From contig JAJEKV010000017.1 in assembly GCA_021234155.1 (NCBI GenBank), positions 10,111,525 to 10,175,524 of the forward strand: a stretch of DNA of 64,000 bases. Direction: 5' to 3'. The stretch is from Isoetes taiwanensis. Its lineage: Eukaryota > Streptophyta > Lycopodiopsida > Isoetales > Isoetaceae. Under the pieces are notes generated by a model. It did no database searches. It had not been told where the DNA came from and saw only the letters and a program-made list of their open reading frames with translations. Position numbers and translations under genes: made by a program. Of this stretch, positions 31,205-43,566 are shown piece by piece (position 1 is the first letter of the stretch; each line of letters opens with the position of its first letter).

Positions 31205-34200
31205 TCATGTCTGACCATTCTTCCAACAATCTTGAATCCAAGATCTTCTCTCCTGAGACTTTACTGCCTGCGAAGAATTTATACCTGCATCTGAAGGGGC
31301 TATTTCGGATGGCTCCCATTCAAGCTGGCCTACAGTTAAAGTTCTCCTGCATGCAATAGCAGGTGACGATGTGCTATTATGGCCTTCATTGAGTTTCCCA
31401 CAATGCAAGTTCATTGCAGAAAATCCTGGGCAGGTAACAGTTCGAAATGAACAAGATGCTACAGGAGAAACTCTACTTCTTTTATCTGTCCTACCATTTA
31501 TCATCTCTTGTGATAGATACAATTCTGGCTCTTCCACTGAGCATGATGTGCATAGACCTAATGCCAAATTTGATTTCACTAGATCCTTGATTGAAGATAC
31601 ATATGGGAGCTTTACAAATGAGAGAATACCATGGCGACATAATGGACAAGATATAGACCCAGGCGGGTCCGGCGTGGTAGATCCATTCATAGATGAGCAA
31701 AGATACAAGGCACACTTGGAACAAAGCTCATGGCCACACCCTGTGGAAAGGAGAAAAAATCAACGCATTAAAAATGGAGAAGTTAAATAGCACATAACTC
31801 ATGGGGATGTTGGCGAATCAACCTTCTGCTGCGACTGTACAATACTTCTCCATGCATACGGCACAAAATTCAACTCCCAGTGGTTGAGGCTCTACATTTC
31901 CAAGCCCACATTCCCTGAAATATCTCTTCTAAATAAGGAATGCTAATACTCATAATACTTAATCACTACGGAACCTATACAAAATTATCTAGCTCCAACT
32001 ATAGCAATGTAAGCATCACATGTAAGTCGACACATATTTGAAATCAGACCTATTGTCAGGTAAGAGCAACACATATTAATAAGTTAACCCACCTTTGAAA
32101 AGTGGGTTACAGACCAGCAGAACAGAGAGTTTGGGCACTCTAAATACTTCAGCCAGCAATGTACATATTACAGTTTTCTCTTTCATTTACTTCTGCAACC
32201 AGTTGGTTTTGGAAATTGCCTCTTGTCAAACTGCAGTCAGCACCTATTGTGGATATACCTGAAAGAAGTATATCATTGATAGACCTTGACATGTGCCTAC
32301 AAGGTCAGAAATATTACTTTTCCTCGCCCATTCTAGCCAATTTCTGGCCTCAAAAGTCACGAACCACAATCCAAATGCAACCAAAGGAGAGTGGATATAT
32401 ATCTGACAGGTAATGGGAATTAAGACTGGGCATGCAAATGGCATTTATACATCTAAATGTGACTTGATTGGAAAACAACATACAAGAAAAAGAGATGCCC
32501 ACGGGAGTGTATGGTACAAAAGTGTGCACATGTCAGCCAGCTTTAAATGGTCAGATTTTTAGGAAAGGAAGCAGTGACTTCAGGGCCTGAGTCTGACAAA
32601 ACATTCTATAGCCCATGTTCCCAGCTCCCGATTGATGGTTTCAGCACTCAAGCTCATCCATGCTCATAAAGCTGTCATGCTTTTTGCTGTTCCATCAACA
32701 ATGTCAGCCTCAAATCTTCCCAATTGATACTTCCTTATTTTCTACTGCTCTAATCAGTAAGTGCCACTGGCAAACACTATGACATTAGCACAGTAGTTCA
32801 CGGTATTTAAAGCATGAAATAATTGTCACTTACGGCCGGTAATAAAAATCTCGCCAGCATGATTGATTTTTTAAGCAGCTTGGAATACATCAATCACAAA
32901 ATGGTGCTGACGCAAGGATGAGATACTAACTGGAAGCCTGTGTGAATCGTTTCCCAGCCCATTTCACGGATTAAAAGAGCTCGCGTGAGAAACAGGATTG
33001 CAAGTAAATCTAATAAAAGGTATTTTTACTAATGCAAGAATTAATAATGCTGCAGAAAACCATGTTCATTGTATGATAGATGATGTTGGAGATAGTTATA
33101 TGAAAAGACAAGGCCTCCAAAGGAAAGAAAAGGAAAGAACTTTAAGGAGGCTATTATTAGGGCAATACTTACCTTTGCAAAATGTTAGGATTAGATGGAG
33201 CTAACTGGAACCTTGTTCACTCTCATTTCATTAGGCACTTCTAAATGAGAATATAAGAGTGAAGTCAACTCTCGGATTTAAGCAGCTTCCCCTTTAATTA
33301 AACATGGCAGGTTGCCTGCAAAGCAATTTCATGCTGCTGCCAAACTTGTTCAGAGCTCATCAATATATCATCAGGAGGTTGTCACATATGCTTGTTGGTA
33401 CTCTCAGATATTTATGAGATAACAGCAAGATAAACATATAATAACTGTAATGCATATGTTATCAAAAGAACCATATCTTCTAGGGAAAACTGTTGACAAA
33501 GTAATGAGGATGTTAACTTCTTGGCCAAATGCTATCAACTGTTGTCCATACAAGTCTCCAAAATACTAATAAATGGCAATAAAAATGAAATAAAGGGCAC
33601 CTCGCAATTTTCGTAATGCTCATGAGGGGCAAAGCCAGATATGGAGACAGAGAAAAGGATGGAGTTGGAATCTGAGAGATAGGTGCCAGCAGTCCTTCTA
33701 ACCAGTGACGTTCCCAAGCCTGTGCAACCTGTAGAGGGGTCCAACTGAAGCTCAAGAATTAGATATGACTTCTAAACTATCATAATCTTTTACTTAGTAT
33801 AATACAATCAACATACCCATTGCAATTTCTTAGAGTAAGACTAGCTCCTTTTGAGATTAAGATCTGTCAAGTATGTAAAAGCATCACATTAAAAATAATA
33901 TACCGGCAAGTCTGCTATCATAGTCTTAAATTTACAGAATGCCAATTAATAGCCCATATCCCTGGTTTCACTTAACAGCAGTGCATACCAGCAGATTCAC
34001 TATCTATAATTTTCGATCAATTATTATGGTTCCCCATAATGTGGATCACCTTCCTAATTCCGACCGTAGTAGAACAAAAAAGTAATAACATTCAGTAAGA
34101 CAGAGGTGAAGTTATCACCTGACAGCACTGAATACTACCACCACACGCTGCCCAATGCAATGCAGTGCTTCCTGCACCTGTCCTTTCACAAAACTCGATT

Positions 34201-35264
34201 AGACAAAAGAGAAAAACGAAAACAAGTAAGAAATAACCCTTAGTTAGAAGTCAATTGTTCACCTATTGTGTCAACAACGGTGTCATATTGGAAAGTAACA
34301 GCAGAGACATCGGCAGACATATCAAGCAAAAGATGGACACAATCAAAGTGACCATTCACAGCAGCCAAATGAAGAGGTGTAATTCCACCATCAGCAGGCT
34401 TGTTCACTATCCTCTTCAGAGAACTGCAGTTACAAAAGGCAAATTGCAATTATTAATTTAGAAATGGTTGCAGTTTCGCCCTAGACTGAATGAAAACAAA
34501 CGATGGATGCAAGCTTTAATTTTTTGCCTTCTATTATCAGCAGCAGTAAGTGAAGAACGTTCTTCCTCTCTCTCCAAGTTGTCAATTTTGGACGAACACA
34601 TGAGTTCATCGTAATCTGGTGTGCTAGGCAAATAATCAGCAAGCAGGATCCTTAAGCACTGGACGTGGCCATTCATGGCTGCCAAATGAAGGGCAGTTTG
34701 ACCACTAAGGTAGTCTGATTTGTTGACCTGAAAAAATAGATTTCAGTTATGGACTTGAATTAACAGGACGATAGAAGCTAAGAACATTAAAAAGTATACT
34801 TGGACAAACTTACATTTGCCTTATAAAGAATCAACGTCAGCACTACTTCCCAGTGCCCATTTCTAGAAGCTTGCATCAACGCAGTCTGCAAACCAATTTT
34901 ATTTCAAGCTATATAACATTATAAGGTTCTTGGTTAAGCAAGAATAGACCTGGCCACAATATTTCCTAATGTCAACTTCTACTCCATACTCAAGCAGCAA
35001 CTTCACTATCTGCAAACATTTTGATCCACTCGATGAGATAAAGCAGAGACTCGACCAGACAAGACTGCTACAGGGTTAGATTAAGACCTCGTTGTGGCCT
35101 TGCATTGCTGCAAAATGCAAAGGGGAATTTCGCACTCCAAAGGTGGAGTACTTTGCAAGGCGAGGATTGTACTGCAAAAGAGCTTGTGCTTCTTGTAGAT
35201 CTCCATCTCTCGCTGCAGTTACTAGTCGCTCTCCCGATGCTGAGCATCCAAATGAAATGCCCAT
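31205..35264 (-). CDS. XBAT33: Ankyrin-repeat RING E3 ubiquitin ligase, XB3/XBAT33 type (ten exons)
   Basis: Exons read in frame, minus strand: 35264-35088, 35009-34950, 34885-34814, 34727-34528, 34423-34263, 34177-34119, 33863-33817, 33744-33601, 31914-31823, 31740-31205. They sum to 1,548 nt, 515 residues, close to the ~510 of the plant family. All introns have GT-AG borders except the one after 34528, read as GC-AG. Start [15 protein letters not shown] is typical of XBAT33; Gly2 and Cys7 could carry lipid. Ankyrin repeats follow ([73 protein letters not shown]). The C3HC4 RING spans exons 9-10: [26 protein letters not shown]. The Ser-rich C-terminus is variable in the family. Role: substrate ubiquitination; relatives act in hormone, root or immune signalling. 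It is the only intact host gene here. Confidence 0.93.
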
Positions 35265-35531
35265 GTTGCTACGTTATGCAAGTTGCAGAGCTTCCATTGC
35301 AAGCAATTGTGATCTCTCATACATCCCCAATCCGCTGCCACAATGTCCAAACTGCAATATTGCACGTCTTTAGCCGTATTCGTATGTACGCGGTTGGTTT
35401 AAAACCCACTAATTATTACCCGGTGGATGAGTCCAGTGCATGGGTGAGTGCACAACGCACTAGTTAAACAAACAAAAATTGCCCTAACATCCAGTTTAGC
35501 AATAAAATTTAACTGGATTGAATTAAGTTGA
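35265..35531 (-). promoter_or_regulatory. Upstream region of the XBAT33-like gene
   Basis: The ~270 bases before the ATG should include the 5' untranslated region and core promoter. No convincing TATA box was seen. A SINE-like retroposon starts directly upstream at about 35540, so the promoter is short or has been invaded. Confidence 0.35.
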
Positions 35532-35539
35532 ATGGGATC

Positions 35540-35786
35540 TTTCAACGATTTTGGCTTCGAGTGCTCTAAACCCCCGGTTGGGTTACGTTTAGTCGCTTCT
35601 GCTCGGCTTCGGTCGGTTTTTGTATTGTTTTATTTTGTTTTGTTCTTGTTAGGAGATTTTTGTTTCTGTGATGGGACTTTGTCCCCTGTTTTGGTTCGGG
35701 CTTATGCCCCCCTCTTTTGTATTGGGTCCCATAACCCGATGGGGTTTTCGCGAACGTTAAAATTTCTATCTATCTATCTATCTTAT
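35540..35786 (+). mobile_element. 3' part of a SINE- or LINE-like retroposon with (CTAT)n tail
   Basis: The block TTGGGTCCCATAACCCGATG, then a CGCGAACGTTAAAATTTCT-like stretch, ends in four CTAT repeats (35763-35785). The same block occurs at 61068-61108, ending instead in (CTTC)n. Shared upstream pieces (GGGACTT and GGTCCC runs) support homology. A common 3' end with variable simple-repeat tails is the mark of a non-LTR retroposon. Confidence 0.6.
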
Positions 35787-35789
35787 CGC

Positions 35790-37090
35790 CTAAGTGCTTC
35801 CTTGTGAATTTTTTTAGGTTTAACCATTGGAGACACCAAAACAAATACGTGACCACAAACCATTGAAATTTAAAATACACACAAAAATACATGGAGATAT
35901 CAAGTACGTGCATAAACTGCAGACCGAGAGCTTGTTGCTATAATCGTGATCTTACATAGGCAGAAGAAAAAGGCAGGATGGCAAAAAGACTGCACGGAAG
36001 CAAAAATCTTATTCAGCAAGAATTCGAAATCTAAACTCCGGACCAGGCAGTGGCTAGAATGGAGAGGGCCCACCAAAAATCCAGGAAAACAGACCATAGG
36101 AGAAAGAAAGGAAAAAATAGAAAACTAGAACAAAAACCAGAAAACAAAACTGGCGCAAATGCTGACAAAAATCCGGAAGAACCCCACTTAAATCAAACTG
36201 TCCGAAAAGTTGAACCCCGGTGAAACCACACTATGCTATATCCGGAGCAATGTTCCAGAACAGATAAGCTACCCATAGGCGCAACCAACCTCACCGCCAT
36301 CGTTCTTTGATAAGAAAATAGAAGCTCGGTGACACTGGTTTAAAATAAACCTTGAACTACACTAAACAAAAATCAAAATATTAAACCCCCAGTTTCAAAA
36401 AACGAATGCGAATTCTCCACTGCAAACCTTATCGTCTAACTAGAATCTACGCAGTTGTAATATTAAACAGAATCAGAACAAGTCATAAGTAGCTCACATT
36501 ACAAACATACTCTTAAAGGCAAATAACAAACCAGATAGCAAGGAAGATGTTATTTCGAAGAGAATCACGTTTGTTGCTATAGTCGCCATGTAGAAAGAAC
36601 AAAAACAAAGAGAAATGGAGCTGGCCTTCCTTGCTATGATCGAATAAACGAGCATGTCAAGTTTTTTGAAGCACGACAAGCCCGATCAGCTGCACCCCGG
36701 AGATCCACAAGAACGCTCGGGTCCAAGAATCGGCTAAACCTCCAAAACCTTCAGGCGCTATGTATTAATGGAAGCGCCTTTCTTCTTGCTGCAAGAATTG
36801 CAATGCGCCCAGTCCACGTTCTTTGAATTTGAATTCTGCTCCTGCTCGATCAGTAATTCGGCGTGTAAGGTGGCGGGTCAATTTTGCTAGGTGTCTCAGG
36901 GTATCAGAATTCGCCTCGTGTAATCTTCCTCGCTGGCAGACCCCGAGTTTGGAAAATGTCACTTTTCGAATACACTTTACTGAGTCTGTTTCTGAAAGTG
37001 TCATTTTCATGGTACATTTTTCAAATTACTTGTGTCCCTTCATCATGATGGTGGGATTCAAAACTTTCCTCTAATGGAAACTACTTTACC
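35790..37090. other. Unassigned AT-rich sequence
   Basis: No gene or repeat was recognised in about 1.3 kb. Open frames at 36494-36679 and 36765-37010 lack features. Confidence 0.35.
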
Positions 37091-37095
37091 TGGGC

Positions 37096-37225
37096 CCCGC
37101 CATAAATACGTCGTCTGCCATAAATACGCCGCCCCCTAAATACGTCCCCCATAAATATGCCCCTATAAATACACCATAATTCTGCCATAAATACGGCGCC
37201 CCTCATAATGACGCCCCATAAATAC
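37096..37225 (+). promoter_or_regulatory. Array of TATAAATA-like motifs, short tandem repeat
   Basis: About eight units of CCATAAATACG or close variants (CTATAAATACACC, CCATAAATATGCC) are spaced 12-18 bases, separated by C/G-rich bases. Each contains a TAAATA core. The array lies 80-210 bases before the ATG of the gene fragment at 37305, in the correct position for a core promoter. It may also be only a microsatellite. Confidence 0.55.
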
Positions 37226-37304
37226 ACCGGACGTCTATATATTTCCGCCTCCGCCTCCGCATTAGCGAAATTGCCTCACCGCAGTTTTCAGCGCCTTCGA
37301 TGAC

Positions 37305-38305
37305 ATGAAGACCGCCGTCAACAAACGTGACGCCCTGAAATCAGGTCAGTTTCCGCGTTTTTTTGGAGCACTTCTCAAATTTAGCACTTTCTCCTTATTA
37401 TTAGTTATGGTATGAGCTTCGCAGGATCGCGGCCGCGATCCAGTTGACATGAATATATTCCAATTTTTGAACTGAATAGTCAATCAAATCGCGGTCGCGA
37501 TCTTTTCTTAGCTATATTTCTAGACTTCATAATAAAATGCATTCCAGCTAATCGAACAGATCGCGACCTCGATCTCTTTCAGCTTATTTCTTTACGGCTG
37601 CTAACATAAATAATATGCATTCAAACTACTGGTACAGATCGCGACCGCGATCTCAGTGACCTTTACTAACAAACTCAAATACTTCTTGCAGCTTTCGACT
37701 TATTCTGTGGTCCAGATGTGGAGCCTATACGCATAGTAACCCCTTCTGCGAGTCAAAAATGGGATATGGAGACAGCTCATGCAATACCACAGATCAAAGG
37801 AGACAGAAGAAAAGACTTGTGTCTTTTCTTTAGGACAGGAAAAAGGTCAGATGACATGGAACAGATGGGCATCATAGTAGCAATGTGGGAAGGATGCAAA
37901 AATAATGTTGAGAATACTCAACAGTTGCAGTTTGTGGAGTATGTGCTCAGATGGCAGAATTATGATCCTTCTCTAATGATTGCGAGCAAGCTAAATAAGC
38001 CAGCTAGTGCAAAGAATGTTCCTACGAGTGCTAAGGGTTACGGATGGAGCCTTCTATCATACGACTCAATTTCTCTCGCTGGGATCAAAGGGAACCGTGA
38101 TCTGCTGGTTGGCTTCAGCAAGTGCAGGAATGGCTTGGCTAATGATAAGAAGCCACCTTCTTGTGCTATTAAGGCCAAGAAGGATAACAAGATGCCCCAG
38201 GTCATGGATACCAATTGGCTGAGAGTGGTAGCTAAAAAAAGGACATTTAATGGCCCCGAAAGCTTCCTAACAACCCATCTCGACCATCCATATATCTGTG
38301 TTTAG
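37305..38305 (+). pseudogene. Two-exon gene of unknown function, cut by a retrotransposon LTR
   Basis: Exon 1 is 37305-37344 (MKTAVNKRDALKS). The intron 37345-37691 has GT and TTGCAG borders. Exon 2 begins at 37692 and continues in frame (AFDLFCGPDVEPIRIV). The total of 654 nt is open. The final codons (YICV and stop) come from the LTR of copy C that starts at 38297, so the natural C-terminus is lost. The segment 38128-38290 recurs at 50245-50412, where the frame continues as SIYRISHLLFQYVEFL and stops; that may be the original end. I do not recognise the protein: it is mixed charged with a Lys-rich stretch (IKAKKDNKM) and no transmembrane segment or zinc motif. Confidence 0.55.
37425..37652. 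repeat. Four spaced 16-bp palindromes inside an intron
   Basis: GATCGCGGCCGCGATC at 37425-37440 is a perfect palindrome. Variants lie at 37487-37502, 37559-37574 and 37637-37652, the last (GATCGCGACCGCGATC) perfect except at its two centre positions. Start-to-start spacing is 62, 72 and 78 bases. The AT-rich spacers share TAATATGCATTC-like pieces, so this is a ~70-bp tandem repeat in which the palindrome is best conserved. All four lie in the intron of the 37305-38305 gene. Confidence 0.8.
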
Positions 38306-40603
38306 CCCTCCAGAAAACAAGATTTCACTAGTTTCCCTAAAGCCAAAAAAGCTAGTCTTGTTCTAACAGGCACAGAAACCAATGCACTCGACATTTTGAA
38401 CCCAAGTAAGCATAGCATGATACAATGATATGTGAAAAAAGTGTTGTAGAAAGTCTATGCAAAGAATCTCCACAGTTGGTGAGGAATATTGATTCTTGAC
38501 TTAGTCAGAAAGTAGTCAATGGACTGGACAGTGCACTAAATTTTGCCAAATGAAAACGATGATGAATTTTTGATCCAACTAAATTCTGACAGTGAACACG
38601 GGACCTGCACAATAAGTGCATGCTATTTTTAAGGTCAAAAATTCAGTGTGTGATTTAAAAACATGTCTAAGCATCTAATATCTATAGAAAGAATGAGACA
38701 GACTTTGAAACATTAAGAGATTGATCTTCCCCCCCTTTTTTTTACTTTTTAACTTTTCTTTTCCCAAGCGATTGTACTAAATGCAACTAGAGCCTCGGAT
38801 GCAATCAGATCTGAGATATGTAGTTTTTCTTTTTATTTTTCAAGTTAATTCAGATGCAAATGCTACAAATGATATTTTCCAAGGTCAGATTTTCATTCAA
38901 CTGGAATCAGAGTCATCACATTTGATATCATGTTAATGATCAAGATGATCAATTAACAGGACATCTCTAAAAACACACAAATCATGAATTTTTTGGATAC
39001 AAATTGATCGTAATATGCCTCGGGACTGATTTCTTAAAGGCGGGGAGGATCTCTCAAACATCAATTCCGACTTCACTCTTGATACTGCCGTCTTGAATCG
39101 GCAAGAAAAGCCCACAATTTTCTTTGTCGAACAAAACCCCTTTTTAAAATCTACGTTTCGGCGGATCTTGGCAAATTGAGTCTTGGCTATGATTCCGTCG
39201 GTTTAGGTGTTTCTTTTGTGCGGCGAGGACAAAATAGTCAGCCAATGCAATGATTGCTCGATTCGATCGAAGAAAAAAGCAGGTTCTTGGCAAGTTAAAT
39301 TTTAGGGTTTGGAGTTTTTCTAGGGAACAATTATCCCACAGAGCCTGAATGAAAAAATGGGCCAAGGTATAAATCTGAGATCCATTTCTCTGTTTCGCGA
39401 TTCGTGGTCTCCTCCCACGCCAAGCTCGGCTCGTGTTTCGACTTGGCATGCCAGGGGGGACGCCACTTGGCAGAGGATGAGAGGGTAGATAGATGGGGGG
39501 GTAGATATAGGTAGGCACGTTTCCCAAGGAAGTCATTTAGAAGGTCAATATAAACTCTTTTTTCAAAAATGTTTGTGCCACGTGGCATGATTTCATGAGG
39601 GCTACCAGGTGGTATCATCAAATTTTCAAATGCAATACTTTGATTTTTTTGTGGGAAAAATAAATGGAGTGAGTAGGCATGGGACTTGGTGAGGTGGCAA
39701 AAATGACGATGATGTGGCACTTAAGGGTTGGTAACCATCTTTTCCCTTAGTCAAAATGATTTTTGGCAATAGGTTTAGAATGAGGTGGCAAGGAGGAAGA
39801 ACAAGGCTAATAGGCTCATTTTCCAACAAGCATTTCAATCTTATGGTTGACCAACTTTTTGGGTTTGGTCAAAACTTGCCTAGTCATCATTTGATGATGT
39901 AAGGTGATGTGATGATGTAGAATGATGTAATGATGTTGAGTGATGTAATGGTGTGGAGTGATGTGATGATGTGGACACTTGTTGCTTAGGTGGCAACTTG
40001 GTGGATGACATATGGAAGTGGCAATTGATGAGTGGACCAAAGTGGCTTTGTAAGTGATGACATGTGTATCTAGTCATCATGCCATGTCACTTAGAGGTGG
40101 TGACTAGGCAAACTCGTGTTTAGCTTTTCCTTCCCTTTTTTGTATTTTGGCTAGCATAAAATGCTTTTTGGCTTTAGCCACTTGGTGTGAAGTGTGTGAT
40201 AATGGAATGGTGTGATGAAAAATGATGATATAAAACTTGATGCTTAGGCAATCTTTTTGGTGTAACAACTTTTTGAAAATGTGCCTTAGGTAGTGGTAGG
40301 TCAACTATGGAACAAAAGGCTATGTGTGAGATGCATAATGGTATAGGGTGATGGTATGTTGGAAATGAGGTAGATGTGAGGGAGTGGAATAGAAATGACA
40401 ACATGAAGGAGAAAAGATACCACTTCATAGCTTGCAAACTTCATAGGGGTCTTCCAAACTTCTAGATGCTTAGATCCTCTCAATGTGTGACCTTGATTCT
40501 AGTTCAATGTCTTCACTTGGTTCTTCAACATAGTGTCTTCCTTTTTCCTGCAACATGAATAAGATTTGATGGCACCTTGCCATGTTGCCATAGCAGGGCA
40601 ACA
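38297..40603 (-). repeat. 3' LTR of family-1 copy C
   Basis: It starts TGTGTTTAGCCC and ends GGGCAACA on the plus strand. It is collinear with 47091-49411 over 2.3 kb at high identity; most differences are single-base indels. It includes a (GATGATGTRR)n-like stretch at about 39892-39975. The palindrome TGTTGCC...GGGCAACA closes its outer end. Minus-strand open frames rich in Ser and His (39144-40483) arise from the repeats and are not genes. Confidence 0.8.
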
Positions 40604-41655
40604 TCATGCTAAACAAGGAAAAGGAATGGCTGGTCCCCTCAGCCTTGTGAGTGAAAAAAAACAGAGAATGGAATGTGACAAAAGCGTGATGGTGGTCGTG
40701 CAAGAGAATGAAAAAACTTGAGAATGTGGGCAGCAAAAGGTGATGTAAGAAAGAAAAAATGGAAATGGTATTGGAGAAAATCTGTGCAGATGGATATGGT
40801 GATGTGAATGATGCTTGAGTGAATGTCTTCAAGGGTGTTTGTATGGAGCTGGAATAGTGACTTGTCTTGAGAGTGATTTGACTAGTGACTTGACTTGACT
40901 TGCTTGACTTCATTTGAAAGATGTATGGAGCAGGAACAGAGACTTGAGTTGGGAATTTTTTGAGACTTAAGCCACCTCTATGGAAGGCTATGGAAGGTAG
41001 CAGGCTGTGTTCTCTCTTTTTTGAAAATGATTTGGGAAGCAAGGGCTAGATGAGAATGGAACAAAGGCAGATGAAAATGAATGGAATGCATCAGGTGAAC
41101 CTGCAAGTGTGGAAAAATATGATGTTAGTACCACGTTCTCCCAGCTAATTGTAGTAATGTTTAGCTGTTTGGGATCCTGCATCAGTGAAGAATTCTGGCT
41201 GATATGAATTGGAGGGCAACTATTTGCTCAGGTGGAGATTATTCAGACTGGTGAACCTGTCATGACAAGTTCTATATATGTTAGAAAACAACTCCTCCTA
41301 TGCTTTCATGACTGTGAACTCAACCTGCAACATCATAATACACACAAGATATCAAAGTTAAAACCTATTTTCTCTTTTTTCTTTTTTTCTCTTTTTTTTA
41401 TTTTATGAAAGTAATTTCAAAATAACATCAAAAGAGCACAAGCATCTACATCTTTAAGGAACATAAATACACACAAGATATCAAAGTTAAAACCTATTTT
41501 CTCTTTTTTCCTTTTTTCTCTTTTTTTATTTTATGAAAGTAATTTCAAAATAACATCAAAAGAGCACAAGCATCCACATCTTTAAGGAACATGCCTCTTA
41601 ATTTTAAAGCTAGTGTCTCTAATAATTTAAGTGGCTAACTATCCAAATGGCTATT
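40604..41655 (-). other. 3' untranslated region of copy C
   Basis: It lies between integrase and the LTR. No polypurine tract is found next to the LTR; the only strong tracts are the pyrimidine runs in the duplication at 41342-41593. The 40470-41042 open frame has no recognisable domain. Confidence 0.5.
41342..41593. repeat. Tandem duplication, two units of about 129 bp
   Basis: ACACAAGATATCAAAGTT begins both units (41342 and 41471). Each contains a long T/C run, then TTTATGAAAGTAATTTC and GAGCACAAGCATC. The units are almost identical, so the duplication is recent or maintained. Confidence 0.85.
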
Positions 41656-42740
41656 CTATTCAAACAAACTCATACAAATATGTTGTTGCCAATATCTTTT
41701 TAGATGTAATATGTTTATAGGGTTCATGAGCTGTTTGTCTGTTGTGATATCTTCTAGGAAGTAAGAGTTTGTACCTGCTTGTCCACAGATTTTGTATGGC
41801 CCTTCCCATAAACAGTCAAATTTACCTGCTGTGTTTTCCCTTGCCTTGTCCCATTTGAGAACTAGTTCCCCCTCTTTGAAACTTCCTTGCAATTTGTGAA
41901 TGGCTTTGAATGATGCTGCATCTTTTGCCTTCTTCAAAGAAGATGGCATTCTGCTTCAAATCTCTCTTCTTCTAGATGGAGCAACCTATCAAACCTATCT
42001 TTGTATGCTTCCTCCATCTGCATTTGAATCTTTAGAGCTAACCTTAAGGAAGGCAACTCTAGTTCCACTGGAACAACAGCCTCAACACCATAGACAAGAG
42101 CAAAAGGAGTATGATTAGTAGCATTTTTAATTGTAGTTCTATATGCCCAAAGTGCATCATGCAATTTAAGGTGCCAATCCTTTTTATGTACCTCTATTGT
42201 CTTCTTGAGAATACCTTTTAGAACTTTGTTGGTGGATTCAGCTTGGCCATTGCCCTGAGGGTAGTATGCTGAGCTTTTCACATGCTTTACTTTCAAGGTT
42301 TTTAGGAGGTTGCTGATCACATCATTTATGAACTGTGTGCCTCTGTCAGAAACTATTTTCAGAGGAATACCAAATCTAGTGCAAATGTTTTCATGGAGGA
42401 ACCTAGCAGTTGTTAAAGCATTTGCTTGTCTTAATGGGGACTTACGCCCATTTGGTGAAAAAAAAATCTGTTGCCACTAGTATGTATTCATCTTTGAGAG
42501 GGAGAATTTGGATGTATAGGCCCTATGAAGTCTAGTCCCCAAGTTTGGAATGGACACGGAGGCGTGATGCTAGTCAAGGCGGCCGGTGAAGAATTCTTTT
42601 TTCCATGTATCGGCATTTATGGCATCTCGATAGTCTCATAACAATCTTTAAACAATTTGGGCCAGTAATATCCAGACCTGAGTATCTTCTTTGCAGTTGT
42701 ATCAGCTGCATAATGGCCTCCACAAATTCCTTCATGGCAA
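41656..42740 (-). pseudogene. Integrase of copy C
   Basis: 42320-41934 carries HVKSSAYYPQGNGQAESTNK and the following helix (WHLKLHDALWAYRT). 41949-41656 carries the GPY module (FDCLWEGPYKICGQ) and ends with MNPINILHLKRYW, with no chromodomain behind it. 42330-42740 contains the decayed zinc end and core in several frames. A fragment of this kind at the window's left edge is copy A's. Confidence 0.85.
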
Positions 42741-42750
42741 GCTTCTAGAA

Positions 42751-43566
42751 TCAACTCAAACCCGACCTATCAACACACCTTAGTAGAACACCAGATTGAT
42801 CAATCTTACATAATACCTCTCCAATCATTCTGTATGTTTTTGCTTTTTCTTTGAGTCTTCTCAACTGACTGCTTGTAAAGTTTTCTGGTGCCTCTTCATG
42901 TTTGAGAAACTTGATGATTTCATCCCGCCGGATCCTCTTGCATCTTACTAGATAGCACAAGGTTAGTAGCAATGTCACACACTTCATCAGTACTTAAACC
43001 ATTAAAATCCTCAAACTCAAACACCTTATTGGTCAAATAATCACTAGGACTCTTAATTGTTTTGACAGTGCTAACCTTTAAATTGTAATCCTGTATCTTG
43101 CATGCCCATCTACATAATTTAGCCTTACTCTGAGTTTTCTGGAACAGCATGGGAATAGGATTTTGATGTATCATTACTTTCACCTCATTGTGTTGAACTA
43201 TATGACCAAGCCTTTGCAGAAAAAACATTATTCCAGCTGCACTTTTTTCCATTCTAGGGTATCTCGTTCTCAAAGATCGGACCAAATTTTGCTGGCAAAA
43301 GATATTATCCCATGTTTCTGCATGAGTGCTATGCCTACAGCTTTGCTAGTGACACTGATATATGCCTGAAATGGTTGAGCAAAGTCTGGTGGTTTCAAAA
43401 TCTCTGATTGGCATATGGAAGTTATCAACAGGTCAAATGCAGCTTGGCATTCATCTGTCCATTCTATTGCAATAAATCTGCTCTCACTCTTATTATACTT
43501 GCCAACACGTGTCAGAGCTGCCAAAGGACTTATGATGTGTGAAAAGTTAGGCACATACATTCTCAA
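42751..43566 (-). pseudogene. RT thumb, degenerate Ty3 RNase H and linker of copy C
   Basis: 43270-43566 starts MRMYVPNFSHIISPLAALTR, then gives WTDECQAAFDLL and FQAYISVTSKAVGIALMQ. The last should contain the first RNase H aspartate but has SVT instead. 42920-43285 shows YPRMEKSAAGIMFFLQ with the Glu, and VMIHQNPIPML where TDH is expected; the aspartate is again absent. Loss of the same residues as in copy A indicates that this domain lost catalysis before the copies separated. Confidence 0.78.

Noticed and set aside
35092-35467. Plus-strand ORFs over the first exon of the XBAT33-like gene
   Set aside because: They are antisense to exon 1 and have no features.
37305-38305. Two-exon ORF as part of a known transposase
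   Set aside because: No DDE, zinc or helicase motif is visible; left as unknown.
39144-41042. Ser/His-rich minus-strand open frames in the copy-C LTR and 3' region
   Set aside because: They arise from GATGATG-type repeats, occur in both LTRs, and show no domain.
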